Below, one piece after another: positions 54,785 through 64,000 of a stretch of 64,000 nt of DNA. Origin of the DNA: Adiantum capillus-veneris. Taxonomy: Eukaryota; Streptophyta; Polypodiopsida; Polypodiales; Pteridaceae. The notes below the pieces were generated by a model. That model saw nothing but the letters and a program-made list of their open reading frames with translations. It was not told where the DNA came from and searched no databases. The stretch's first letter is position 1. Each line of letters opens with the position of its first letter. Both the position numbers and the translations under genes were made by a program. The DNA lies in NCBI GenBank assembly GCA_014529385.2, contig CM043948.1:20103951-20167950 (forward strand), read 5' to 3'.

Positions 54785-55682
54785 ATGTCTGACGGTTTCA
54801 GTCATAGATTTTCACTGAGAAGCTTGAGAAAAATAACTACCCTTCATGGAAGTTCAGAATAACAATTTCCTAAAAGGAAAAGGTTATTGGGATTATGTAG
54901 AAGGAGACAATGAAAAGGAACCAAAGATTCCCGAGGCAAATGTTACAGCAGAACAAAGGAAAGCTTTGAGGGACTGGCAACAAGGCCAGAGCAAAGTGAT
55001 GTATTGGCTTTCTATGAGCATCACAGATGGCATGATGGGCTATCTACAGGATGCTGAAACCCCCGCCATTGCATGGAAAAACTTAGGCAGAGTGTTCGAA
55101 GTGAACACCAAGGCAAGGAAGCTTCAACTAAAGTCGGAGATAAATCAGGTTAAGAGGAACAACCTCTCAATCAATGATTATGCCTTGAAGATCAAGAGTA
55201 TCATTGAGTCTCTTGGATCTACTAAAGTCTCAGTGGAAGACGATGACATTGTCCGTGCATGCTTGGATGGTCTAGGAGATGAGTATGTACATTTCAGGTC
55301 TTCCATGAATACAAGAGACGACATCCCCGTGTTCCAAGATTTGATTTCTATGCTTATTCTTGAGAAGAAGAACCTTGACACATCTTCTTCTCATGGCAGA
55401 AATAATTCTGAACAAGCCTTCTATTCTAACTCCAACAGAGGTAGAGGTAGAGGTCGTGGTCGAGGCCCAAGGGGTTGCAGGGGCCAATTTCAAGAAGGTC
55501 AATCAAATCAAAACAATACAGGTGGCAGGGGAAACCAGTCTCAAGGCAGGGGGAGTCAAAGAGGTCGTGGTGCAGGACCAAGCAGGCAGCAACATACTGA
55601 GATAGCAGAGAATGTTGGACTTGTGGTGAAAGAGGTCACATGTCACGTGACTGTCCAAAGGGAAAAGCAAGTGGAAAGAGAG
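54785..55682 (+). pseudogene. copia gag of element D, frameshifted
   Basis: The ATG at 54785 (MSDGFSH) is the likely natural start, but the expected EKLEKNNYPSWKFRI lies in a second frame and NNFLKGKGYWDYVEG in a third, so small indels sit near 54818 and 54868. From 54846 the frame is open to 55760: copia gag helices (QGQSKVMYWLSMSI, KLQLKSEINQVKRNNLSIND, VRACLDGLGDEYVHF), then an Arg-Gly-rich stretch. The zinc knuckle CWTCGERGHMSRDC (55612-55653) lies in the pol frame, so a further shift occurs near 55590. The protein would package RNA; this copy cannot make it whole. Confidence 0.85.
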
Positions 55683-58600
55683 AACAGGGCAACTATCCAT
55701 CTACTAGCAGAGATGCAGATGACAGCAAAAACGAGCGCATGTTTGTTATGCAGCATGTAATGAATACAATGACTGCAGAGAATTCCACCCAAGATGATGT
55801 TTGGTATGTGGATTCAGGTGCCTCTAATCACATGACGTCTCGTGGAGAGTGGTTTAGAGATATGCGCAAACCAGATGTGTCAGGCTATGTGTAGACAGGA
55901 GATGACACAACTCACCCCATTGCTCATATAGGGGACATACCTCTAAATACGAAGAGTGGGAAATCAAAGTACTTAGCAGATGTACTTCATGTCCCAAACA
56001 TTACAAAGAATCTTGTTTCTGTTGGACAAATGGTTGAGCAGGGTTTGCAGGTTCGCTTCAATCCAAATGGTTGTTATGTAGAAGATTTTCAGAATGGTTG
56101 TAAGCTGATCATAGAGGGCAAATGTGTGGGCAGAATGTTTACACTGAATGTAGACATGCCTGAGGTAAAAGCTGCATTATTTTCACAGGGCACAGGTGTT
56201 GTGGCTGATGTTGACATTTGGCACAAACGCATTGGCCATGTCAATGAGCAGAGATTGCGTAGTATGCAATCAAAACAGATTGTAAAAGGTTTGCCCAAAT
56301 TCAAGGTGGATGGTATGCATAAAGTGTGTGCAGCATGCCAGTTTGGAAAACAGTCAAAGGGCTCATTTCCACATGAGCGCAATGTATGTAAAAAGCCACT
56401 TTAGGTGGTGCACACAAATGTTTGGGGTCCAACCAATACCGCAAGTATACATGGTTGCAGGTATTATGTCTCTTTCATTGATGACCATACAAGGAAAGTA
56501 TGGGTCTACTTCATGAGTAACAAAAGTGAAGTGTTTGTTCACTTTCAAGACTTCAAAGTCATGATTGAGAAGGAGACATATATGCAAATCAAGATATTGA
56601 GGTCAGATGGAGGGGGAGAGTACTTCTCCAATGATTTTTTGGATTTTCTACGAATGCATGGTATACGCAGGCAGTTTACATGCAGATATACTCCACAGCA
56701 GATCGGGGTCGCAGAAAGGAAAAACAGGCACATTGCAGAGGTTGCACGTGCATTGATGAATGAGAAGAACATGCCTCATCATTTCTGGGCTGAAGCTGTA
56801 AATACAACTGTGTACATTATGAACAGGACACCTACAACTGCGGTGCATGATGTAACACCTGAGGAAAAGTTTACAGGTACAAAGCCTGATTTGGCACACT
56901 TGAAAGTGTTTGGCTGCATAGCTTACGCGCATGTACCAGATGAGTTGCGTAGGAAATTGGATCCTAAAGCAGAGAAATGTATTCTTGTGGGATATTCCCT
57001 TGAACAAAAGGGGTACAGGTGCTACAATCCTACTACACGAGAATTACGAGTGAGCAGAGATGTAGTCTTTGATGAGATGAGCAACTGGTACAGTAATGCA
57101 CATGGCACTATTGGGGCTGATGTAAAAGATGATGTGGTTCTACAAAATGTGAGGCCACAGTCAGAGCTTTTGAGTGGACCACAAGAGTCCTCTTCTCGTG
57201 GCTTTTTTGAGAAGCCATGGAATGGTAGATTACATACGCAGGTTATTCCACCAGCAGGTACAGGAAATGTATCACGAAAAGGAAAGGAAAAGGTTGATGA
57301 ACCTTCCTTTATGGCTGATGCATCATCAATTTTTTCACATGTAGACATGGATTCAGATGGTTCTGAACAAAGTCTTGATGAGGAATTTTGAATTCCGGTT
57401 GTCAGGACACCTGGTGCAAGGAAAGTACAAGAAGATGCTAGAGGGCAAAGGAGTGACCCAGGACCGCGCAGATCTAACAAAGTCAGAAATCCAGTTCAAA
57501 AATTGACTTATGATGGGTATCTAGCGCATCACCAAGCCTACATGGCTAAGGTGATATAGGATGTGGAGTCCACATGTTTTGAGGATGCAGTTGGAAATGT
57601 GCATTGGGATGATGCAATGAATGAAGAGAGGGCTGCATTGGAAGCAAATGACACATGGGAGTTGGTGCCATTGCCAAGTGGCAAGAAAGCTATTGGCTGT
57701 AAATGGGTGTATAAAACCAAGCATAAGGCTGATGGTAACATTGAGCGTCACAAGGCAAGGCTGGTCGCAAAGGGTTATGCACAGACGTATGGCATAGTAG
57801 ACTATGAGGAGACTTTTGCTCCAGTGGCAAAGATGACGACTGTGAGAGCTGTCATAGCAGTGGCTACATTTAGAAGATGGATTATGCATCAAATGGATGT
57901 AAAGAATGCCTTCTTGAATGGTGAGTTGCAAGAGGAAGTGTATATGGATCAGCCACCTGGTTATGGCGATCCAGGTTACCCAGATTATGTATGCAGGCTT
58001 CTCAAAGCTTCGTATGGTTTGAAACAGGGATCTAGAGCATGGTATGACAGGATTGCCAAGTATCTTGTCAGTATTGGATTTAGGAGAGCTCATGCTGATC
58101 ATTCACTCTATGTCCGTGAGAGTGATTTGGGGATTGTGGTCATTACCGTATATGCAGATGACCTTATTATTGTGGGTGACAATGCTATGGAGATTGACCA
58201 TGTGAAGGGTCTTCTCAAACAGGAGTTTGAAATGAAAGATTTGGGCGAGTTGCGCTACTTTCTTGGCATTGAGGTGATCAGGACTCCAGAGGGTGTATGA
58301 ATGTCACAGAGACAGTATGCTTTGGACATGTTGTCAAAGTATGGTATGGCTGATTGTAAGCCAATTCCTATTCCCTTGGATGTGAATGCAAAGCTGAGTG
58401 CAGAGAAGGGTGATGTTGTTGAGGATGTCAAGATGTACAGGAAGATTGTGGGTAGTCTAATCTACTTGACTATCATGAGGCCAGACTTGAGCTACACAGT
58501 AGGCTTGGAGAGTCAGTTCATGTAGCTTCCGAGGAAGCCACATTTGGATGGAGTACGACTCACACTTCGGTATGTGCAAGGGACTCTTGACTACGCATTG

Positions 58601-59137
58601 TTCTATGGAGCAGATGTACCATTAGCATTGTATGGGTATACAGATGCAGATTGGGCAGGTAGCATTGTTGATAGGAGATCTACGAGTGGCTTCATGTTCT
58701 CTTTTCGGAGTGCTGCTATTACTTGGAGCAGCAAAAAGCAGCCTACGGTTGCTTTATCGAGCATAGAGGCCGAGTACAGAGGTGCAGCAGTTGCTGCGTG
58801 AGAGGTAGCTTGGCTACGCACATTACTTGAGGACTTGGGAGTGCAGGTGGACCAACAGATTGTCATCCATTGTGATAACCTCAACAGCATGCAGTTGGCT
58901 AGGAACCCAATGTTCCATGCCAGGACCAAGCACATAGAGGTCCATTACCACTACGTTCGAGAGCGAGTGTTGGCGGGCGACATCGACTTGGTCTACGTCA
59001 GCACAGAGGAGCAAATAGCTGATATCTTTACCAAGGCCCTCGGAGCTGAGAAGCTTCGACGTTTCCGGACTATGATTGGACTCTGCGACATGCAGAGCTC
59101 GAGGGGGAGTGTTGAGATGTCGAGCTCTACATCTTGA
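55640..59137 (+). pseudogene. copia pol of element D: PR-IN-RT-RNaseH in one frame with seven stops
   Basis: One register throughout. Protease WYVDSGASNH (Asp codon at 55811); GAG-pre-integrase HHCC near 56220-56345; integrase core with HTNVWGP (first catalytic Asp read as Asn, codon 56417-56419), RSDGGGEY and GVAERKNR; reverse transcriptase from TWELVPLPSGKKAIGCKWVY (57653) through MDVKNAFLNG to the VYADDLIIVG active site (about 58150); RNase H from YTDADWAG to SSIEAEYRG and TKHIEVHYHYVRE. Internal stops: TAG at 55892, 56402, 57557 and 58523; TGA at 57389, 58298 and 58799. No frameshift. At 58523 and 58298 the family normally has Gln (FMQ) and Trp, so C-to-T or G-to-A changes explain them. 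Ends at 59135-59137. Confidence 0.92.
59099..59109 (+). other. Polypurine tract of copia D
   Basis: TCGAGGGGGAG directly before the 3' LTR. Confidence 0.75.
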
Positions 59138-59431
59138 GCTGGCATCCACTACGGGTCTTGGCCGCTTACGACATTTACTCACTGGCGCATTAGGTGACCG
59201 ACACGGAGGATTTCTGCCAGTGATTCTACAGCTGGACTACACTTATAGTGCCAGCCTAGTACGCTTCTAGTGAGTTCACACTTAGTGACCGCATGTACAT
59301 ATGTGCTACTTTTCAGTTTTAGCACTTAGTCATTTTGTACTCTCTTTTCTATGAAAAGAAGGAGAAGCTTTCCATCTCTGTGTGGTGTGTGCTTTGTCTT
59401 GTGTAGCTCTCTTGCATCCTCTTTCTTTACA
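59110..59431 (+). repeat. 3' LTR of copia D (322 bp)
   Basis: Same ends and length as 54240-54561. Confidence 0.93.
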
Positions 59432-59432
59432 C

Positions 59433-59908
59433 CTATGTCTCCAACATCATGTTGTGTTTCTTCCCAATCTTCATGTCGTAGAATATGGACTTCCCTTTAG
59501 CATCCTTCATTTGAATCATTCTGGTACTCCAGACTTGATTAGCTTCCATAGCCATGAGCCAGGGTCTTCCAAGAATGATAGGGTAGCCCTCCCCTTTGTG
59601 TGGCATGAAAAAAATTTCTACCTCTATTTTTGTGTTGAATGCCTTTACTTTGAATGCATTCACTATGCCTACGCACTTCACTCTGACATTATTTGCCATT
59701 TTAGCTCGGCAGGGTTCCAGTTTACTTACCTTTAGGCCTAGATGGTGCATCATTTTCTCACTCATGATGCATATCTGTGCACCACTATCTATGTAGACAT
59801 TTGAGATACATTGCCCCTTGATGTGGGCGTCCATGGTTGGTAGGATGTCGTCAAGATTCCTCCCATAGATAGCGCCAGCTGTCCTTGGTCTCTATTTTCT
59901 TGTACTTA
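59433..59908 (-). pseudogene. Gypsy protease of copy C1
   Basis: The frame from 59834 reads MDAHIKGQCISNVYIDSGAQICIMSE (cut here), a retropepsin with the D-S-G-A active site, then HHLGL, and YPIILGRPWLM as the second landmark; it runs to the copia insertion. Upstream 59835-59908 is the end of the gag-protease linker, where similarity with copy C2 stops. It would cleave the polyprotein. It is the best preserved part of C1 and is cut from its RT by element D. Confidence 0.8.
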
Positions 59909-60720
59909 CCCACTTTTCAAACGGACCATATGAGATGATCGGAGTTTGTTTCTCATAGATTAGTGTATGATCACTGGAAACTTGACAGGCCTTGCATGTT
60001 TTACACCAATGATGCACATCCCTGTTTAGACTAGGCCAAGAGAATCCTGCCTGTAGAATCTTCCTACTGGTGATATCTAAAGCAAAATGACCACCACAGA
60101 CACCATCATGGCAACTTGAGATTACCTCTATTATCTCACTGGAGGTTGGTACTCGCCCTTGCAATATAAGTTGTTGTTTACAAGGTGGTATCTTGTAGCC
60201 TTCCCTACTAGCCATTGTTTTTGGCTCTTAGTATACCCATCAGGACATTCTCGTGTGTCTAAGAAGCTGATGATATCAGGCATAGCGTCACTACCTTGAA
60301 AGAGGGGTAGTTTTAGTTTAATTGCTCCTATGGAAAGGTCTTGTTTTCTTTCCTTGGCTAGAGCATCTGCCTCTTGATTTTTTGCCCTACAGACATGAAA
60401 TAATTGCACTGCTTCAAACTTTCTTAAAAGATCCTTAACCTGGCATAAGTGGCCAAGTAAAATCTAATTTTAACAAACGCAAGTGCCATTTATCTGCTTT
60501 ATCAAAATCAGAGCATCACCAAACACATTTAGGCGTTGAATTCCTTGCAAAATACACTGTTCTAATCCAACAATTAAAGCCACGTACTCTGCTTCACTGT
60601 TGGAGTGGGACTGTACCAACTGCCCAATGGAGAACACCTTCTCCCTTTGCTCATTGAAAATGATGATGCCAGCTGCTCTGCAGGCTAGTCCACGATTCTT
60701 TTGTATGCTCCATCAAAGAA
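59909..60720 (-). pseudogene. Gypsy C2: second RNase H end and integrase zinc domain
   Basis: QLFHVCRAKNQEADALAKE near 60330-60410 ends the second RNase H-like domain. The integrase HHCC module (HDGVCGGHFALDITSRKI, then HHWCKTCKACQV) lies at about 59960-60110. The text stops being integrase at GPFEKW, where C1 continues with the first catalytic Asp; here it passes into the gag-protease linker of C1. Catalytic core and C-terminus are absent. Several frame breaks between 60410 and 60720. Confidence 0.8.
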
Positions 60721-62225
60721 AAGAGAATGAGATCTTTCTAGCTTAGGACTTTCTACCATTGGTGTCAGTTCTTTACGTTCCGTGTTGACCTTCAGATTCT
60801 TCTCATAATGACAATGAGTAAGAATACCTGCTAGACTAGCCCTGGTGGAGTTTTCTACATGCATGGTGTAGTCAAACTCTTCTAATCTAACTAGCCACTT
60901 AGAGATCCTAGATGAGACATCCATGTGTCGCATAAAATACGGAAAGACCTCCTCCATTGTCATAATTAAAAAGGATCTAAGCAATAGATAAGAGAAAAAC
61001 TTTGTAGTGGAAAACATTAATTCGAGCACCATGTGCTCTACTACGGTGAATCCTTTTTCTGATGTGGTCATGACACAAGTAGAGAAGTAGATAGGACGCA
61101 TGAAAGAGGTTTTGGTGTCCTTTTGCATTAGTATGGCTCCAAGTGTATCACTCCCTACACTGGGGTTCACATAAAATGGCTCGTCCCATCTGGGGGTAAA
61201 ATCGTGGGAAGTGTGCCAGGATTTGTTTCACTTCGGTAAATTGTTGCTCATTTTCTTCACTCCATGAGAAGACATCTTTATGGGTGACTTGTTGTAGAGG
61301 GAGAACCACCTGAGACAGCAAGTTAATGAAATTGATTAAATACCTTACCTTCTAAAGGAAAGAGACCAACTGCTTAGCTATGGTGGGTGATGACAAAGAT
61401 ACCAAAGCTTGAATCTTGCTAGGGTCAGCCTCAATCCCTTTTGGCGAAATTACATGGCGAAGGAGAGTGACCCTACTTTCACCAATGTGACACTTATCGA
61501 CATTGAGCTGGCCACCCAAGGTTTGCAGCCTGGTTAGGCCATCATAGACTTTGCTCAAATGGAGGGAGCACGAACTATACATGCAAAAATCATCTATGAA
61601 GACTCGTATTGATGTTCCAAAGTATGGCTAGAAGACAAAAGTCACATAGCATTGGAATGTGGCCGGAGTGTTGGTGAGGCCAAAAGGCATCACTTTGTAA
61701 GCAAAGCATCCCCATGGTGTTATGAAAGTTGTCTTTTTTTGGTCTTCTTCTGCAATACTAATTTGAAAGTAGCCTGAGTAGCCATCACATACTGTGTATC
61801 ACTCATGTCCTTCTACCTCATTGAGAATTTCATCTTGGAATGGGAGGGGGAAATGATCCCTTTTCTTGGCTACGTTGAGAGATTTGTAGTCTACACAGAT
61901 TCTCCACTTATTATTCTTCTTTGGTGTGACTACCATTGGAGAGACCCACTCCGAGTCTTTGATAGGGTAAATGAAACCTACCTGTAGCAAATTCCTTACC
62001 TCTTTGACAGTGCTTCTTGTTGGATTACCCCAAGCCTTCTGCGCTTTTGCACTACGGGCTTACTTCCTTCCTTGAGTCTTATGGGGTGTTGGACCACTAT
62101 GATCCCTGTGATCTTATCATAACCATCAATGAAAAATGTGGTGAAGTTACCTAGCATAGAAACATATTCTTTCCTCTCTTCACTGGAGAGCATACGCTGT
62201 AACTTACTTGTATCCATCAAGGATT
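60685..62225 (-). pseudogene. Gypsy C2: reverse transcriptase and RNase H
   Basis: 62220-61996 is the PR-RT linker (MLGNFTTFFIDGYDKITGI); 61990-61799 the fingers (GFIYPIKDSEWVSPMVVTPKK, WRICVDYKSLN); the palm near 61575-61720 includes F-I-D-D before the frame resumes at 61582-61352 with LNVDKCHIGESRVTLLRHV; 61170-60685 is RNase H (NPSVGSDTLGAILMQKD, FTVVEHMVLELMF, LFFDGAY). Breaks near 61350, 61630, 61798 and 61180. It would copy element RNA to DNA; inactive here. Confidence 0.82.
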
Positions 62226-62403
62226 ACGTACTTGATGATCCCTCTTGGTTTGCTGGTGGTGCTTTAGATTTTGTAAATCTTTTTGGGTCTTTGAGGATGA
62301 CCCCCATTACTTCGATGCTACTGTCACTTTCTTCACTTGTTGTGGTCTCTTCTCTTCAGGTGGACAAATAGTCACTGGTGGACTCGTCTTCCGAAGCCTC
62401 TAA

Positions 62404-62922
62404 GTTCATGTTGCGTTGCTTCCGAGTCCTCATGTCCTAGAATATGGACATCCCTTTAGCATCCTTCATTTGAATCATTCCGGTACTCCAGTCTTGCTTA
62501 GCTTCCATAGACATGAGCTAGGGTCTGCCAAGAATGATAGGGTATCCCTCCCCTTTCTGTGGCATGACAAAAATGTCTACATCCACTTTTGTGTTGAATG
62601 CCTTTACTTTGAATGCATTCACAATGCCTACGCATTTCACTCTGATGTTATTTGTCATTTTGGCTCGGAATGGTCCTAGCCTACTTACCTCTAGGCCTAG
62701 ATGGTGTATCATTTTCTCACTCATGATGCATATCTGTGCACCACCATCTATGTAGACATTTGAGATGATTTGCCCCTTGATGTGGGCGTCCATGGTTGGT
62801 AGGATGTCGTCAAGGTCCCTCCCAAAGATAGCCCAAGATATCCTTGGTCTTGATCTTCTTGTAATTACCATCTTCGTCCATTGCCTTCCCATCCGTGGTG
62901 CAAGATGAGTAATTGGGGCCAA
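62404..62922 (-). pseudogene. Gypsy C2 protease
   Basis: VYIDGGAQICIMSEKM gives the active site as D-G-G-A (C1 has D-S-G-A at the same place), followed by HHLGLEVSRL and YPIILGRP, where a stop at 62518-62520 cuts the frame. The rest of the domain continues in frame after the stop to about 62404. Function as for C1. Confidence 0.75.
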
Positions 62923-64000
62923 GTTATCTTTGGACCATGCATCAAAACATCCTGAACTAGGTGATATGGTTTGGCATACTCACCAAGTGAAAAATCCACT
63001 ATGTTGATCTTTTGTCAAGGCTTAGATGCCTGCTTGCTAGACTCGTCTTTTCCTTTCATCTTCTCCTCCCTTTGAGAGGCTTATTTGTTCCTGGCATGCT
63101 TCACTCCCATCGCATCCACTTATTCTACCTTTCCTTTTCCTTTGTTCTCCTCTCGGCCTGGTTGTTCTACCTTTGACTTTCCTTTAGCTTCCAGGCTAAT
63201 AACACTCACCGCTTGGTTTACAACAGGTGGTGGACGTAGCGGTGGAATGAGAGGTTGTGGTGGTGGTGGTGGTTGTTGTACAGGTGGTTGAAGGACTTGG
63301 ACCGGTGGAATCGATCTTGGTTGCCTGGGTGGTGGTGGTCTTGTCCTTGGTGGAGAGATCTGATTCTGTCTTCCTTCTCTATTAAAGTTCTACCTTCTCA
63401 GATGTGGGCAGTAATACATGCCATGGCCATCTTCCCCACAATTGTAGCAGTGGTATTCTTGGTTTTGCCTTTGATGTCCTCTCCCTTGTTCTGGATTTCT
63501 GATAGGTTCATACCCTTGTTGCACCAGATGCATGGATAAACTTTCAAGCCGAGTAGTCATGCAACTCAACAGGTCTTGATGCTCTTCTGATGCCTCTTGT
63601 GGTTGGGTTCTATGAGCGGCTGTTGCAGTCACTGGGTTAGTCGGACTGAACTCGATTCCTCTGACTCATTCAGTCTTGCTTGCATATGCAACTTCTTGTC
63701 TTTAAGGCGGGCTCCTTCTACTGCCAAATCATACGTTGCAAGGAACCTCCCCTTCACCTTCTCCTTAAGCGGCACCACAGGCCAGCAATGAAACGGACCT
63801 TCTTCAGGAAATTAGGCGCTTCTTCACCTTCCTCCAGTGAGGCAAACCATCACTCCCACAAATCCACAAACTGGGATTCGTAAGTGGCATACTCTAGCAG
63901 ACTTCCTTGCTTTAATTCTGTCGGTAGCAGCTGCCATAAATTTTCTGAGACTGTGCCTCCACCAAACCTCTTTACAAAGGTAGCACGTAATATATCCCAT
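62923..64000 (-). pseudogene. Gypsy C2 gag (partial, runs off window)
   Basis: From the edge: WDILRATFVKRFGGG, LPTELKQGSLLEYATYESQF and, after a TGA near 63850, APNFLKKVRFIAGLW form the retrotransposon gag domain. A zinc knuckle CYNCGEDGHGMYYC lies at 63408-63449, followed by a Pro-rich stretch (about 63190-63370) and the linker DFSLGEYAKPYHLVQDV near 62950-63000 that leads to the protease. Stops and a frameshift separate these parts. It would form the particle. Confidence 0.75.

Larger units (their letters stand above)
54240..59431 (+). mobile_element. Ty1/copia retrotransposon D, complete (5.2 kb), inside gypsy C1
   Basis: Identical-length LTRs (322 bp) with about six differences, a Met-type primer site, gag, one long pol frame and a polypurine tract. 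The pol frame keeps register from end to end but carries seven internal stops; gag has frameshifts. It is thus recent by LTR similarity but not autonomous. Confidence 0.93.
50880..59908 (-). mobile_element. Ty3/gypsy element copy C1, decayed, split by copia element D
   Basis: Minus-strand order from the right: end of gag/PR (59433-59908), insertion of copia D (54240-59431), RT (53100-54239), RNase H and second RNase H (52190-53093), integrase (50909-52180). At 59908 the sequence switches abruptly to integrase of copy C2, so gag and 5' LTR of C1 are lost. The presence of two RNase H-like domains before integrase is a trait of the Tat lineage. Confidence 0.85.
59909..64000 (-). mobile_element. 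Ty3/gypsy element copy C2, 3'-truncated, continues beyond the window
   Basis: Minus-strand order from the right edge: gag (62923-64000), protease (62404-62922), reverse transcriptase (61201-62225), RNase H, second RNase H, and the start of integrase (59909-60240), where it joins C1. Same family as C1 with many point differences, so the two are separate copies rather than a fresh duplication. Confidence 0.85.

Overview
The window is a piece of a large, repeat-saturated plant nuclear genome. Evidence: plant-type Ty1/copia and Ty3/gypsy retrotransposons with initiator-Met and Asp tRNA primer sites, a plant-type LINE with a C-terminal zinc knuckle, a dirigent-like protein (a land-plant family), and very many long (GA)n arrays. 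A fern or another early-diverging vascular plant is my guess from the overall flavour; nothing in the sequence proves it. I found no intact host gene, no tRNA or rRNA gene and no CRISPR array. Almost everything recognisable is a mobile element, often one inserted in another.

Layout. 1-3679: 5' part of a copia element (E) on the minus strand, running off the left edge. 3680-14710: mostly unassigned AT-rich DNA with a dispersed repeat pair in opposite orientation (about 4705-5055 and 11275-11625), an LTR/primer-site candidate (7024-7183), a frameshifted dirigent-like pseudogene (9294-9784), a possible SINE (10165-10450) and microsatellites. 14711-30936: three minus-strand copies of one LINE family, all starting at their 3' end from (GA)n arrays. 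Copy 1 (14834-19068) has an intact 1126-residue ORF2 and most of ORF1. Copy 2 (20020-30232) is decayed and split at its ORF1/ORF2 boundary by a plus-strand LTR element (A, 23443-29044, ACGC target duplication). Copy 3 is a 5'-truncated end. 30937-35510: decayed coiled-coil ORF, microsatellites, and a 1.5-kb fold-back element flanked by short subterminal-type repeats. 35750-38542: decayed gypsy integrase plus a 2.0-kb LTR whose start and polypurine tract match element A. 39460-48405: a complete minus-strand LTR element (B) with an ACCTC target duplication, nearly identical LTRs, intact gag and protease frames, and no reverse transcriptase or integrase. 48411-50770: microsatellite-rich. 50880-64000: two decayed gypsy copies (C1, C2; dual RNase H layout, Tat-like) joined head to tail on the minus strand, C1 being split by a plus-strand copia element (D, 54240-59431).

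How it fits together. The insertion order can be read: (GA)n arrays, then LINEs, then element A into LINE copy 2; gypsy C1/C2, then copia D into C1. Elements A and B lack their own polymerase and would depend on enzymes supplied by autonomous gypsy relatives; the 35.7-38.5 kb gypsy is a candidate relative for A. The most interesting system is the LINE family: all three 3' ends stop at the same nucleotide context and run straight into (TC)n on the LINE strand, and two copies also have (TC)n at the 5' side, which suggests a LINE that targets or builds TC microsatellites.
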